This document shows, one piece after another, positions 24,573-31,995 of a stretch of 64,000 nt of DNA. Origin of the DNA: Azophilus sp026709365 (lineage in GTDB: Bacteria > Pseudomonadota > Gammaproteobacteria > Pseudomonadales > Azotimanducaceae); the NCBI GenBank assembly GCA_965200175.1, contig OZ241345.1:434001-498000 (forward strand), read 5' to 3'. Positions within the stretch are counted from its first letter, which is position 1, and each line of letters begins with the position of its first letter. The notes below the pieces were generated by a model, which was given only the letters and a program-made list of their open reading frames with translations, was not told the DNA's origin and did no database searches. The position numbers and the translations under genes are program-made.

Positions 24573-25274
24573 TCAGCCAGACTTCGAGGCGTTTTCCTTA
24601 GTCAGCGGGGCCATGCCCAACAGCGATGACAGGGGCGTGGGATTGCTGGATAGGAGGGGCAGCCCGAAGCTGCTGGTCCATCGCCCCTTGTTGGCCGACA
24701 GCGTCTTCCACATGAGCAGCTTGGAAAGCGGCGCTGCGTTGCTGGACAGCAGCGGCAGCCCGAAGCTGCGGCGCTTGGCCCTTTGGGACGAGGACAGCGC
24801 CTTCATTCCGAACCAGAGCCGACCGTTGCGGCTCAGCAACCGCATGCCGAACAGACGGGACAGGGAAAAGTTGGAGTCCGCCAGCCCCGCACCCGCGCGG
24901 CTGTGGGTGCTGAGCACCGGCATCCCAAGGAGGTCGGAGAGCGGCGCGGGTTGGTCGGATTCGTAAACGGGGATGCTGGCCGCTTCGACGGGGCCGTGGG
25001 CATGCAAGGCCCAGGTCGCGCGCTGGCCTTGCCCGAACTGCGCCTTCACCGAGACGACCGACAGGCCTCTCTCCAACGCCCCAAGGCAGCAATCCTCCAA
25101 GCTGCCCGACCTCAGGAACCCGCTGCCAATGGCGTCGCGCACGGCCTGCGCGCGATCTTCCACGGCGGCGGATATCACCAGAATGTCGCTGGCTCGGAAT
25201 CCTGCCGCCGCCAAGCCCTCAGAGGCGGCAGCGGCTGCCTCGCCGGTTTCAAACAACCGAACAATAGATGCCAT
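24573..25274 (-). CDS. Unrecognised protein with FGLPLLS-type repeats, downstream of pucBA
   Basis: 233 residues from the ATG at 25274, preceded by GGGGG. The N-terminal ~95 residues (ASIVRLFETGEAAAAASEGL, GFRASDILVISAAVEDR, GLSVVSVKAQ) look like a small alpha/beta ferredoxin-like domain of the general-stress-protein or DUF1269 kind (tentative). The C-terminal ~125 residues hold about seven short hydrophobic repeats of the form LLGMPxLS: LSDLLGMPVLS, LSRLFGMRLLS, WFGMKALS, SFGLPLLS (twice), LSKLLMWKTLS and LSSLLGMAPL, separated by polar/basic linkers. There is no signal peptide and no long membrane helix. Lying between pucBA and pucC it probably serves LH2, for example as an assembly or organising factor (inference). 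Confidence 0.7.
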   Translation of the reverse strand: MASIVRLFETGEAAAAASEGLAAAGFRASDILVISAAVEDRAQAVRDAIGSGFLRSGSLEDCCLGALERGLSVVSVKAQFGQGQRATWALHAHGPVEAASIPVYESDQPAPLSDLLGMPVLSTHSRAGAGLADSNFSLSRLFGMRLLSRNGRLWFGMKALSSSQRAKRRSFGLPLLSSNAAPLSKLLMWKTLSANKGRWTSSFGLPLLSSNPTPLSSLLGMAPLTKENASKSG

Positions 25275-25326
25275 TTCGACCCCCAAAATCTCCCCGAGAC
25301 GCCACGCCGATGGGGCGCCGCCTAGC

Positions 25327-25355
25327 AAAAAAAGCGCCGCCTGACTTCGCGCCGA
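25327..25355 (-). terminator. Weak terminator-like site after pucA
   Basis: On the minus strand a GC-rich stretch with a short GCGC/GCGC pairing (GCGCGAAGTCAGGCGGCGC) runs into seven T's. The stem is only four to five pairs, so at most this is a partial attenuator, which would suit the usual excess of pucBA over downstream messages. Confidence 0.3.
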
Positions 25356-25396
25356 TTAAGGGACCAGGCGACTTGAGACTGTTCGATGTGCCGCGG

Positions 25397-25540
25397 TCAG
25401 CCGCCGAAGAAGGCGGGGAACCAAGAGCTGTTGGACAGCACCGAGTAGTGGACCAGTAACGACGTTACCGCCACTGCGCCGAGGAACAGAGGCAAGCCGA
25501 CGGTCGGCTTCACAACGCACCAAATTCTGCCTTGATTCAT
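25397..25540 (-). CDS. pucA: LH2 antenna alpha polypeptide
   Basis: 47 residues. MNQGRIW starts like Rhodopseudomonas/Rhodoblastus acidophila LH2 alpha, in which modified Met1 ligates B800. The single membrane helix (VGLPLFLGAVAVTSLLVHYS) contains His31, the B850 Mg ligand. The C-terminal SNSSWFPAFFGG places Phe at both 44 and 45, where B850-type LH2 has Tyr44 and Trp/Tyr45 hydrogen-bonding the 3-acetyl groups; LH3-type B800-820 alphas lack these donors. The tail after Gly47 is very short. An AGGAGA site precedes the ATG. It follows pucB by 15 bases. Confidence 0.93.
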   Translation of the reverse strand: MNQGRIWCVVKPTVGLPLFLGAVAVTSLLVHYSVLSNSSWFPAFFGG

Positions 25541-25555
25541 GGTTCTCTCCTGTTT

Positions 25556-25717
25556 CTAGCCCAGCCACGGCGTATAGAGATACGCCAGCAGGTGTGCAAT
25601 TGCGGAAATCACGAAGAACACACGGGTGCCATCAATGACGTGCTTGTGCAGTTCCTCAGATTCACCGATCGTCAAGCCGGTTGGCCAGACGCGATTCGGG
25701 TCGTCAAGATCGGCCAT
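25556..25717 (-). CDS. pucB: LH2 antenna beta polypeptide
   Basis: 53 residues. NRVWPTGLTIGESEELHKHV and GTRVF are close to LH2 beta of Rhodobacter (VWPSGLT, EEVHKQ, GTRVF), not to LH1 beta. The membrane helix VFFVISAIAHLLAYLY contains His42, the B850 ligand, and the chain ends TPWLG. A GGGAGA site lies upstream. First gene after the puc promoter, and just downstream of crtF on the same strand. Both antenna genes are below common ORF length cut-offs and were read directly from the minus strand. Confidence 0.95.
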   Translation of the reverse strand: MADLDDPNRVWPTGLTIGESEELHKHVIDGTRVFFVISAIAHLLAYLYTPWLG

Positions 25718-25800
25718 GTTCTTTCTCCCTGTAGGACTTTCAGTTCATTCACCTTGCCGCCGAACCCACGGCCAAGCCATTGGCTTGACGACACCCCGAC

Positions 25801-25858
25801 CATATAAGCAGCGATTGCCGCTTGTCAACAGGTTTCTTTGGGTTTCTTTGGGTTTGTT
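25801..25858 (-). promoter_or_regulatory. puc promoter with upstream direct repeats
   Basis: On the minus strand TTGACA (25829-25824) and TATATG (25806-25801) are exactly 17 bases apart, a near-consensus sigma-70 promoter about 84 bases before pucB. TTGACA is part of the small palindrome TGTTGACA. Immediately upstream, in the crtF 3' spacer, CCAAAGAAAC occurs twice in tandem (about 25832-25855), a candidate regulator or IHF-like site. No clear TGT-N12-ACA site was found. Confidence 0.6.
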
Positions 25859-25880
25859 CGCGATCTCTCGCGAAGGCAGG

Positions 25881-27017
25881 TCAATTGCGGGTTCGGGCGA
25901 CGATCAGCCCGCCGGCCAAGGGCTGCCGCGTCCTGACGTGCCGGATCCGATCAAACCCGGCGCGCCGCAGCAGGGCGTTCAACTCCGCGTAGGTCCGGGC
26001 GCGGCCCTGCCCCATCGCCAGCAGATAGAATCCAAAGTAGGCGTCGCCGACTCGCGCGGCCCCGGGCGCCCCGGCCAGGGGCTCGGCCAAGAGCAGTGAG
26101 CCGCCCCGGGGCAATGCCGCCCTGACCGCCCGCAGAAGGGTCAGGGCCGCGTCGTCGTCGTGGTCATGCACGATGCGCACCAACGAGATGAGGTCCGCGC
26201 CGGCGGGCAGCGGATCGCGCAGGAAGTCCCCCTCAAAAATCCGAGCGCGTCCCGTCTCGATCAATTCGCCCAAGTTCTCCCTCGCCAGTCCAGCGACGGC
26301 CGGCAGCTCGAAGAGCATGAGTTGGAGACGGGGATTGGCCGCCGCCGCCTGCATCAGGAAGGTGCCGTCGCCGCCCCCGACATCGAGCAACGCACGGTGT
26401 CCGCGCAGGCGATAGCCATCAAGCACGTTGAAAGCGACCAGACCTTGGCTCGCCGCCATCAGGGCGGTGTAGGCGCTGGCGCCCGCTGGCTCGACGGCGC
26501 GCGGATTGGTTGACAGCGCGTAGGGCCAGTAACGGGCCAGTTCGGTCTCGGGTGATTGCGCGCCCAGCAAGGCGACGGGATCAGCCAGATCCCGGTAAAC
26601 CAGCCCGTGGTGCTCGATCATCCGGCAAAGGCCGGGATTGGCGATCAAGGGTGCGCCCAAGGCGCCGACGTGGTAGCGGCCGAGCCGATCGCGTTCGACA
26701 AGCCGCAATGCCGCGGCAGCGCGGAGCAGCCGCTCCGCCGCCGCGGCGTCCAAGTCCAGATGGGAACTGAGCGCGCTCGGCGTCGCCGGATGCGCGTAGA
26801 GCCGCTCCAGGAGGCGGGTTTGCACGCAGGCCAGCAACACTTGGGAGTACACGAAGCCCGCGCAAAGATCGAACAGGGCCCGCGCCCGGGCGTTGGCGAT
26901 GCGGTTCACCAACGGCATCCGCAACGCCCAGCGCTGCAACTGCGCGCTGGCCAGCCATCGGGTCAGCCGACGCGCGGAGCCGCGCCTCGGCCCGCCGCTT
27001 TGGTCGCCGGTATCCAA
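25881..27017 (-). CDS. crtF: Hydroxyneurosporene-O-methyltransferase CrtF
   Basis: 378 residues. An N-terminal dimerisation/winged-helix part (FVYSQVLLACVQTRLLERLY, AERLLRAAAALRLVERD) precedes the SAM-binding Rossmann domain with LLDVGGGDGTFLMQAAAANP, LFELPAVAGLAREN, and the catalytic-region HDHDDDAALTLLRAVRAALP followed by LLLAEPLAG. CrtF methylates the 1-hydroxyl group in the spheroidene/spirilloxanthin pathway. It follows crtE, as in most purple bacteria, but the next gene downstream is pucB rather than bchC. Confidence 0.93.
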   Translation of the reverse strand: MDTGDQSGGPRRGSARRLTRWLASAQLQRWALRMPLVNRIANARARALFDLCAGFVYSQVLLACVQTRLLERLYAHPATPSALSSHLDLDAAAAERLLRAAAALRLVERDRLGRYHVGALGAPLIANPGLCRMIEHHGLVYRDLADPVALLGAQSPETELARYWPYALSTNPRAVEPAGASAYTALMAASQGLVAFNVLDGYRLRGHRALLDVGGGDGTFLMQAAAANPRLQLMLFELPAVAGLARENLGELIETGRARIFEGDFLRDPLPAGADLISLVRIVHDHDDDAALTLLRAVRAALPRGGSLLLAEPLAGAPGAARVGDAYFGFYLLAMGQGRARTYAELNALLRRAGFDRIRHVRTRQPLAGGLIVARTRN

Positions 27018-27047
27018 AGCCGCGCCAGCGCTTTAGCGGATCGCCGG

Positions 27048-27917
27048 TTAGGCTGCCAATGCGGAAAGCCGCTTGGACAGCAAGGCCTCCGCCTCCGCCC
27101 GCATGAGTTGGCGCAGCGCCTGTTCGCCTGGGCATCGCGGTATCGCGTCCATGGCGGCGGCGATCAGCCCCTCAAGCCGTTGGCCGGCACCGGCGAGGCC
27201 GAGCGCGCGGGCGGCGTTGGGCCGATCGTGCTTCAAGTCCTGGCCGACGTCCTTGCCCACGGCGGCCGGGTCGGCAACCACGTCGAGCAGGTCGTCGGCA
27301 ACTTGGTAGGCTTCGCCCACGGCTTGCCCGACCGCTCGCCAAGGCGCCGAATCCACGCCGGCCGAAGCGGCGCCGGCCATGGTGGCGGCTGCGAACAGTG
27401 AGCCGGTCTTGGCGCTCTGATAGCACTCCAGCGATACGTTCGGGTCGGCTTCCCAAGCCTGGCCGGCGACGATCCCCGACGGCAGCCCCGTGGATTCACC
27501 CAGGATCGCAAAGACGGCCGCCGCCCGCGACGGATTGATCGGAATGGTCCGGATCAGGTTTTGGAAGCCCAGCACGATCAGGGCGTCGCCGGCCAGCAAC
27601 GCCACCTGCTCGCCGAACGCCTTGTGGACCGACGGCTTGCCCCGACGGGTCTCGGCATCGTCGAAACAGGGAAGATCGTCATGCACCAGGGACGCGCAGT
27701 GCATCAGTTCGATGGCGGCCGCCGCGCAGCTCGCGATTTCCGGCTCCGGCGCGCCGCAGGCCTCGGCAACGGCTACGCAGAGGCGCGGGCGCACCCGCGC
27801 CCCGCCCGGGAAGACGGCGTACCTGACGGCATCAGCCAAGGAGGGTGGGGACGATTGCCTTTGGGTCAAGGCCAAGGCGCTCTCAAGGGCCGCTTCGATC
27901 CGCTCGTCCGGGCGCAT
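27048..27917 (-). CDS. crtE: Geranylgeranyl diphosphate synthase CrtE
   Basis: 289 residues from the ATG at 27917 (MRPDERIEAALESAL). Trans-prenyltransferase with FPGGARVRPRLC, the first Asp-rich motif VHDDLPCFDDAETRRGKP near residue 80, and the second QVADDLLDVVAD near residue 205. It makes the C20 precursor for both carotenoids and the bacteriochlorophyll side chain. A possible promoter (TTGACA, 17-base spacer, TAGTGT) lies near 27995-27967, just outside the repeat array that separates it from divergent crtD. Confidence 0.93.
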   Translation of the reverse strand: MRPDERIEAALESALALTQRQSSPPSLADAVRYAVFPGGARVRPRLCVAVAEACGAPEPEIASCAAAAIELMHCASLVHDDLPCFDDAETRRGKPSVHKAFGEQVALLAGDALIVLGFQNLIRTIPINPSRAAAVFAILGESTGLPSGIVAGQAWEADPNVSLECYQSAKTGSLFAAATMAGAASAGVDSAPWRAVGQAVGEAYQVADDLLDVVADPAAVGKDVGQDLKHDRPNAARALGLAGAGQRLEGLIAAAMDAIPRCPGEQALRQLMRAEAEALLSKRLSALAA

Positions 27918-27998
27918 TCTCGCGCTCCTGAATGAAGAGTAAACTGCGTCACCAGATGACAAATCGACACTAGACACCTGTTGCAACCATGTCAAGGT

Positions 27999-28485
27999 GC
28001 CTCTCGCCCTCCGGGCGAGAGGCGGTTGGAGTCTCGCTGCCGCGAAACTCCGCGCGCTGGTCGCGTGGGTCAGGTTCCGAGATTTTCTGAGCCCGCACAG
28101 GCGCGCCCGCGACGCGGGCGCGGATGGAGTTTCGCTGCGCGAAACTCCGCGCTCGTCGCGCAGGCCAGGTCCGATAGGTTTCTGAGCCAGAACAGGTGCG
28201 CCCGCGACGCGGGCGCGGATGGAGTTTCGCTGCGCGAAACTCCGCGCTCGTCGCGCAGGCCAGGTCCGATAGGTTTCTGAGCCAGAACAGGTGCGCCCGC
28301 GACGCGGGCGCGGATGGAGTTTCGCTGCGCGAAACTCCGCGCTCGTCGCGCAGGCCAGGTCCCGATAGGTTTCTGGGCCGGCACAGGCGCGCCCGCGACG
28401 CGGGCGCGGTTGGAGTTTCGCTACGCGAAACTCCGTGCGCTCATCGCTTAGGTCAGGTTTCGATGTGTTTCTGAATCCGCACAGG
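27999..28485 (+). repeat. Five-unit tandem array of family A repeats between crtE and crtD
   Basis: Five consecutive units fill nearly the whole spacer. Unit 1 begins with a different hairpin 1, GCCTCTCGCCC-TCC-GGGCGAGAGGC (27999-28023); units 2 to 5 begin at 28103, 28198, 28293 and 28389 with GCGCCCGCGACGCGGGCGC. All share hairpin 2 (GGAGTTTCGCTGCGCGAAAC in the intact units) and a tail with CGTCGCGCAGGCCAGGT and AGGTTTCTGAGCC. Units 2 and 3 are almost identical with a period of 95; unit 4 has one inserted base and unit 5 has diverged. This is the only large tandem array of the family here, and no gene is supported in it. Confidence 0.92.
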
Positions 28486-28499
28486 GGAGGTCAAGTCGA

Positions 28500-30071
28500 A
28501 TGTCCGGGTCGGGCGGGGGCGTGAACGCGGCGCGAGTCACCGTTGTGGGTGCGGGAATCGGCGGCTTGGTGGCTGCCTTGGAGTTGGCGCACCGCGGCTT
28601 GGAGGTGCGGGTTCTGGAAAGAGCCACGCGCCCGGGCGGCAAAGTGCGTGACGAGCGGGTGGCTGGTCTGTCCATCGATGCGGGGCCGACCGTGTTCACG
28701 ATGCGTTGGGTCTTTGAGGAGTTGTTTGATGACCTCGGCGACTCCTTGGATGGCCACCTCGTCTTGCGGCGCGCGGACCGCTTGGCCCGGCACGCTTGGC
28801 CAGCAAGCCCGAGCCTCGACCTGTTCGCTGACCTGGACCGCTCCGCAGACGCCGTGGCAGCCGTCTGCGGCGCCCGGGAAGCCCAGCGCTTGCGGCGCTT
28901 CTGCAAGCGGGCCCAGCAGACCTATGCCGCCTTGCAGGAGCCGTTCATCCGCGCCAGCAGGCCGAGCCTGGGCCGGCTGCTGAGGCACCACGCGCACGGC
29001 GGCCTGTGGCGGCTTAGGCGCATCCGCCCCTTCATGCGGATGGCCTCCATCCTGGCCAAGGAGTTCCGGGATCCGCGCCTGCGGCAACTGTTCGGTCGCT
29101 ACGCCACCTATTGCGGCTCGTCCCCGCACTTGGCGCCGGCGACCCTGATGCTGATTGCGCACGTCGAGCAGCAGGGGGTGTGGCTGGTTGAAGGCGGGAT
29201 GGCGCGGATCGTGGACAGCCTGGTGCAAATGGCGGAGCAGCGCGGCGTTCAGTTCGAGTACCGCGCCGAGGTCCAGCGCCTGGTGCTCGATGGCGGGCGC
29301 GTGGCCGCGGTGGACTGTTCCGGGGGCCGACGGCTGGCAACGGATGCCGTAGTGCTCAATGCCGACGTGGCGGCGGGGGGGGAGGGCCTGTTCGGCGCTG
29401 CGGCCAAGCGCGCCATACGCCGAGTGCCGCGCGGCGGCCGTTCGCTGTCCGCCGTGACCTGGGCCATGCTGACCAAGCCGCCGAACTTCCCGCTGATCCG
29501 GCACAATGTGTTCTTTTCCGATCGCCCGGGCAGCGAATTCCATGACATTTTCGACCGCGGGCAGCTGCCGGCATCGCCGACCGTCTATGTCTGCGCGCAG
29601 GATCGGGACGACGGCGGATTGGGGGCCAACGCTCAGGAGCGGCTGTTCTGTCTCGTCAACGCCCCCGCCACGGGCGACTCCCCTCGGCTGGGCAAACCGG
29701 AGCTTTCAAGATGCGAACTCTCAAGATGCGAAACTGCGGCGTTCGAGCTGCTCAATCGATGCGGCATGGCGTTGGATGGCGTCGCGGACCGGGTGGTCAC
29801 CACCCCGGCGGACTTCGCCCGGCGCTTTCCGGGCACCGGGGGAGCGCTCTACGGCCGGGCATCCCACGGCTGGCGGGCCAGCTTTCAGCGTCCGGGGGCG
29901 CGCACGGCGATAGCGGGCCTCTACCTGGCCGGGGGCAGCGCGCATCCGGGGCCGGGCGTGCCCATGGCGGCGCTGTCGGGGCGCCAAGCCGCAGCGTGCT
30001 TGATGGCGGACCTCGATTCGATGTCCGCCTCCCGAACGACGGCTATGCGTGGTGGTACCTCGACGGCCTGA
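28500..30071 (+). CDS. crtD: Hydroxy/methoxyneurosporene dehydrogenase CrtD
   Basis: 523 residues. The FAD/NAD-binding start VTVVGAGIGGLVAALELA with ERATRPGGKV and GLSIDAGPTVFTMRWVFEEL is typical of the CrtI/CrtD desaturase family; CrtD introduces the 3,4 double bond. The C-terminal family motif LYLAGGSAHPGPGVPMAALSG is intact. GGGGAGG precedes the ATG. Near residue 400 a small tandem duplication, LSRCELSRCE, has a matching 15-base DNA repeat. The gene overlaps the start of crtC. Confidence 0.93.
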   Translation: MSGSGGGVNAARVTVVGAGIGGLVAALELAHRGLEVRVLERATRPGGKVRDERVAGLSIDAGPTVFTMRWVFEELFDDLGDSLDGHLVLRRADRLARHAWPASPSLDLFADLDRSADAVAAVCGAREAQRLRRFCKRAQQTYAALQEPFIRASRPSLGRLLRHHAHGGLWRLRRIRPFMRMASILAKEFRDPRLRQLFGRYATYCGSSPHLAPATLMLIAHVEQQGVWLVEGGMARIVDSLVQMAEQRGVQFEYRAEVQRLVLDGGRVAAVDCSGGRRLATDAVVLNADVAAGGEGLFGAAAKRAIRRVPRGGRSLSAVTWAMLTKPPNFPLIRHNVFFSDRPGSEFHDIFDRGQLPASPTVYVCAQDRDDGGLGANAQERLFCLVNAPATGDSPRLGKPELSRCELSRCETAAFELLNRCGMALDGVADRVVTTPADFARRFPGTGGALYGRASHGWRASFQRPGARTAIAGLYLAGGSAHPGPGVPMAALSGRQAAACLMADLDSMSASRTTAMRGGTSTA

Positions 30072-30934
30072 GCGACGATCGACGGCACGGCCTCACCGTC
30101 ATTGGATTTCTGGGCAGCGTGTTCTCGCCCTACTACGCTTGGGCGCGCCGAGCCGGGCCGGCCTCGCCCGAAGCGCACTGCGCCTTCAACGCGGTGCTCT
30201 ACGGAGAGCGGGGCCGGCGCTGGTCCATGACCGAGAGGAGCGCTGAGTCCCTGCAGCGGTCCAGCGACGGCTTGACGATCGGTCCGAGCGCCATGCGCTG
30301 GGACGGCAGCGGGCTGATCGTACACATTGACGAAGTCACGGTGCCGCGCCCGTCGCGGCTTCGGGGCACGGTGCGTGTGCGTCCCGCCTTCCCGGTGACG
30401 TTCTCAGCCGCCTTGGACCCGGCCGGGGACCATCACTGGAGCCCGATCGCCCCGGTGGCGCGAATCGAAGTCGATTTCGCCCAACCTCGGCTGTGCTGGC
30501 GCGGGCAGGGCTACCTGGACACGAATTGGGGCGCTGCGCCGCTGGAGGATGCGTTTCTGCAGTGGCACTGGTCGAGGGCGCACAATGCGCGCGGCGATGC
30601 CCTCATTCTCTATGACCGCGAGACGATCGGCGGCGAGCACCGGCTGCTGGCGCTGGAATTTGGACCCGATGGCGCGCCCAGGAGCTTCCCTGCGGGCATC
30701 CGAGCGCCGCTTCCGCGAACGCTGTGGCGAATCTCCCGAACGACCTACGCCGACGACGGACTGGCGCAGGTCCAACGAACGCTGGAGGATGCGCCGTTCT
30801 ATGCCCGCTCGTTGATTGCCACCCAATTGCAGGGCGAGCCGGTCGTCTCCATGCACGAGAGCCTGAGCTTGCGGCGATTCGGACAAGCCTGGGTGCAAGG
30901 GCTGCTGCCCTTCAGAATGCCCCGCTGGGGCTAG
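29996..30934 (+). CDS. crtC: Carotenoid 1,2-hydratase CrtC
   Basis: About 312 residues. Family landmarks include NDGYAWWYLDGLSDDRRHGL, GFLGSVFSPYYAWARR, HCAFNAVLYG, RGQGYLDTNWGAAPLE and FLQWHWSRAH. CrtC adds water across the psi-end double bond. The GTG at 29996 is preferred because it puts about 15 residues before GYAWWY, as in characterised CrtC proteins. This means a 76-base overlap with the 3' end of crtD. The stop overlaps the stop of convergent crtB by four bases. Confidence 0.9.
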   Translation: MLDGGPRFDVRLPNDGYAWWYLDGLSDDRRHGLTVIGFLGSVFSPYYAWARRAGPASPEAHCAFNAVLYGERGRRWSMTERSAESLQRSSDGLTIGPSAMRWDGSGLIVHIDEVTVPRPSRLRGTVRVRPAFPVTFSAALDPAGDHHWSPIAPVARIEVDFAQPRLCWRGQGYLDTNWGAAPLEDAFLQWHWSRAHNARGDALILYDRETIGGEHRLLALEFGPDGAPRSFPAGIRAPLPRTLWRISRTTYADDGLAQVQRTLEDAPFYARSLIATQLQGEPVVSMHESLSLRRFGQAWVQGLLPFRMPRWG

Positions 30935-31995
30935 TGTCCCGCCCCCTGCCGCAACGTATCGCCGTATTCGCGCCTTTGGATCCTGTCGAACAACTCCATG
31001 GTCCAAACAATTCTGCCGATCGGATCGAAGGCCCGGGATCCGCGGGCACGGCTCGCGCTGGGCGCGGCGGCCTGCTGGACCGCCTCCACTAGGAAACGCA
31101 CTTCGGCCAAGGGCGGCTCGGCCAAGTCAAGCCAGTGCGATCGCGCCAGCGAGCGCAGGATCCCCGAGGCCTTGCGGCGCGGGCCAACCGTGGCGCGGCT
31201 GGAGACGGAGTCGCAGCCCTGGCGCTCGACTTCCCGGCCAATCTCCGCGTAAACGAACCGCGCCGTGCCGATGCCGAGCCGACACGACGGCGGCAACGCG
31301 GCAATGCCCGCCTCGGCGCTGCGGTACAGTCGGTCGGCGGTGGCGAGGAGGCGTTTGACCACGGTGCCGAGCGCCGGGCTGAACTGCGGCTGGGAGAGCC
31401 AGGCATCGGGGTCAATGCCGGCTTCGCGCAACCAGTCCTCGGGCAGGTACAGCCTGCCCGCGGCCGCATCCTCGCCCACGTCGCGGGCGATGTTGGTCAA
31501 CTGCATGGCGACGCCGAGCTCGCAAGCGCGCGCCAGTACCTGCGGCGCGCGCGCCCCCATCAGCAGGGCGCACATGGCGCCGACCGAGCCGGCCACCCGC
31601 GCCGCATAGTCGCACAGGCTCGACAGGTTGGGGTAGCGTCGGCCCGAGGCGTCCCACTGGAAGCCCTCCACCAGTGCCTCGGGCAGTTCCCTGGGTATGG
31701 CGAAGGCTTGCACGACGTTGGCGAAGGCGGCATCGATGGTGTCCCCGTCCGCCGTGCGGCGATAGGCGGCGTCCAATCGCTCGCTGACTTCGGCAAGACC
31801 GCTTTCGCAGGAGTCGCCGAGGTCGATCAGGTCATCCGCAACCCGGCAGAAGGCGTACAGGGCGGATGCGGGTTCCCGCACCCGCGCCGGCAGCAGGCGG
31901 GAGGCCACGTAGAAGGACTTGGAACCCGAGCGCAGCAGGCGGGTGCAGCGATCCAGCTGCCCAGGGGTGATGATGTCAGCGCAGCGCATGGGCAT
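30931..31995 (-). CDS. crtB: Phytoene synthase CrtB
   Basis: 354 residues. Squalene/phytoene synthase family: SGSKSFYVASRLLP, the first Asp-rich ALYAFCRVADDLIDLGD near residue 50, RRYPNLSSLCDYAARVAGSVG and the second QLTNIARDVGEDAAAGRLYL near residue 165. It condenses two GGPP to phytoene. It overlaps crtI by 20 bases and is co-transcribed with it. A second in-frame ATG at codon 3 could also be the start. Confidence 0.95.
   Translation of the reverse strand: MPMRCADIITPGQLDRCTRLLRSGSKSFYVASRLLPARVREPASALYAFCRVADDLIDLGDSCESGLAEVSERLDAAYRRTADGDTIDAAFANVVQAFAIPRELPEALVEGFQWDASGRRYPNLSSLCDYAARVAGSVGAMCALLMGARAPQVLARACELGVAMQLTNIARDVGEDAAAGRLYLPEDWLREAGIDPDAWLSQPQFSPALGTVVKRLLATADRLYRSAEAGIAALPPSCRLGIGTARFVYAEIGREVERQGCDSVSSRATVGPRRKASGILRSLARSHWLDLAEPPLAEVRFLVEAVQQAAAPSASRARGSRAFDPIGRIVWTMELFDRIQRREYGDTLRQGAGH

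Noticed and set aside
25397..25717. LH1 (pufBA) instead of LH2 genes
   Set aside because: The beta start (VWPTGLT, EELHKH, GTRVF) and alpha start (MNQG, WFPA) match LH2, and pucC follows; no pufLM is nearby.
28070..28474. Coding regions across the crtE-crtD spacer on both strands
   Set aside because: They are translations of the tandem repeat, giving a repeated peptide pattern in several frames; open frames arise from the GC-rich palindromes.
27999..28485. CRISPR array
   Set aside because: The repeats are about 95 bases, directly abutting, internally palindromic and without unique spacers; no cas genes are near.
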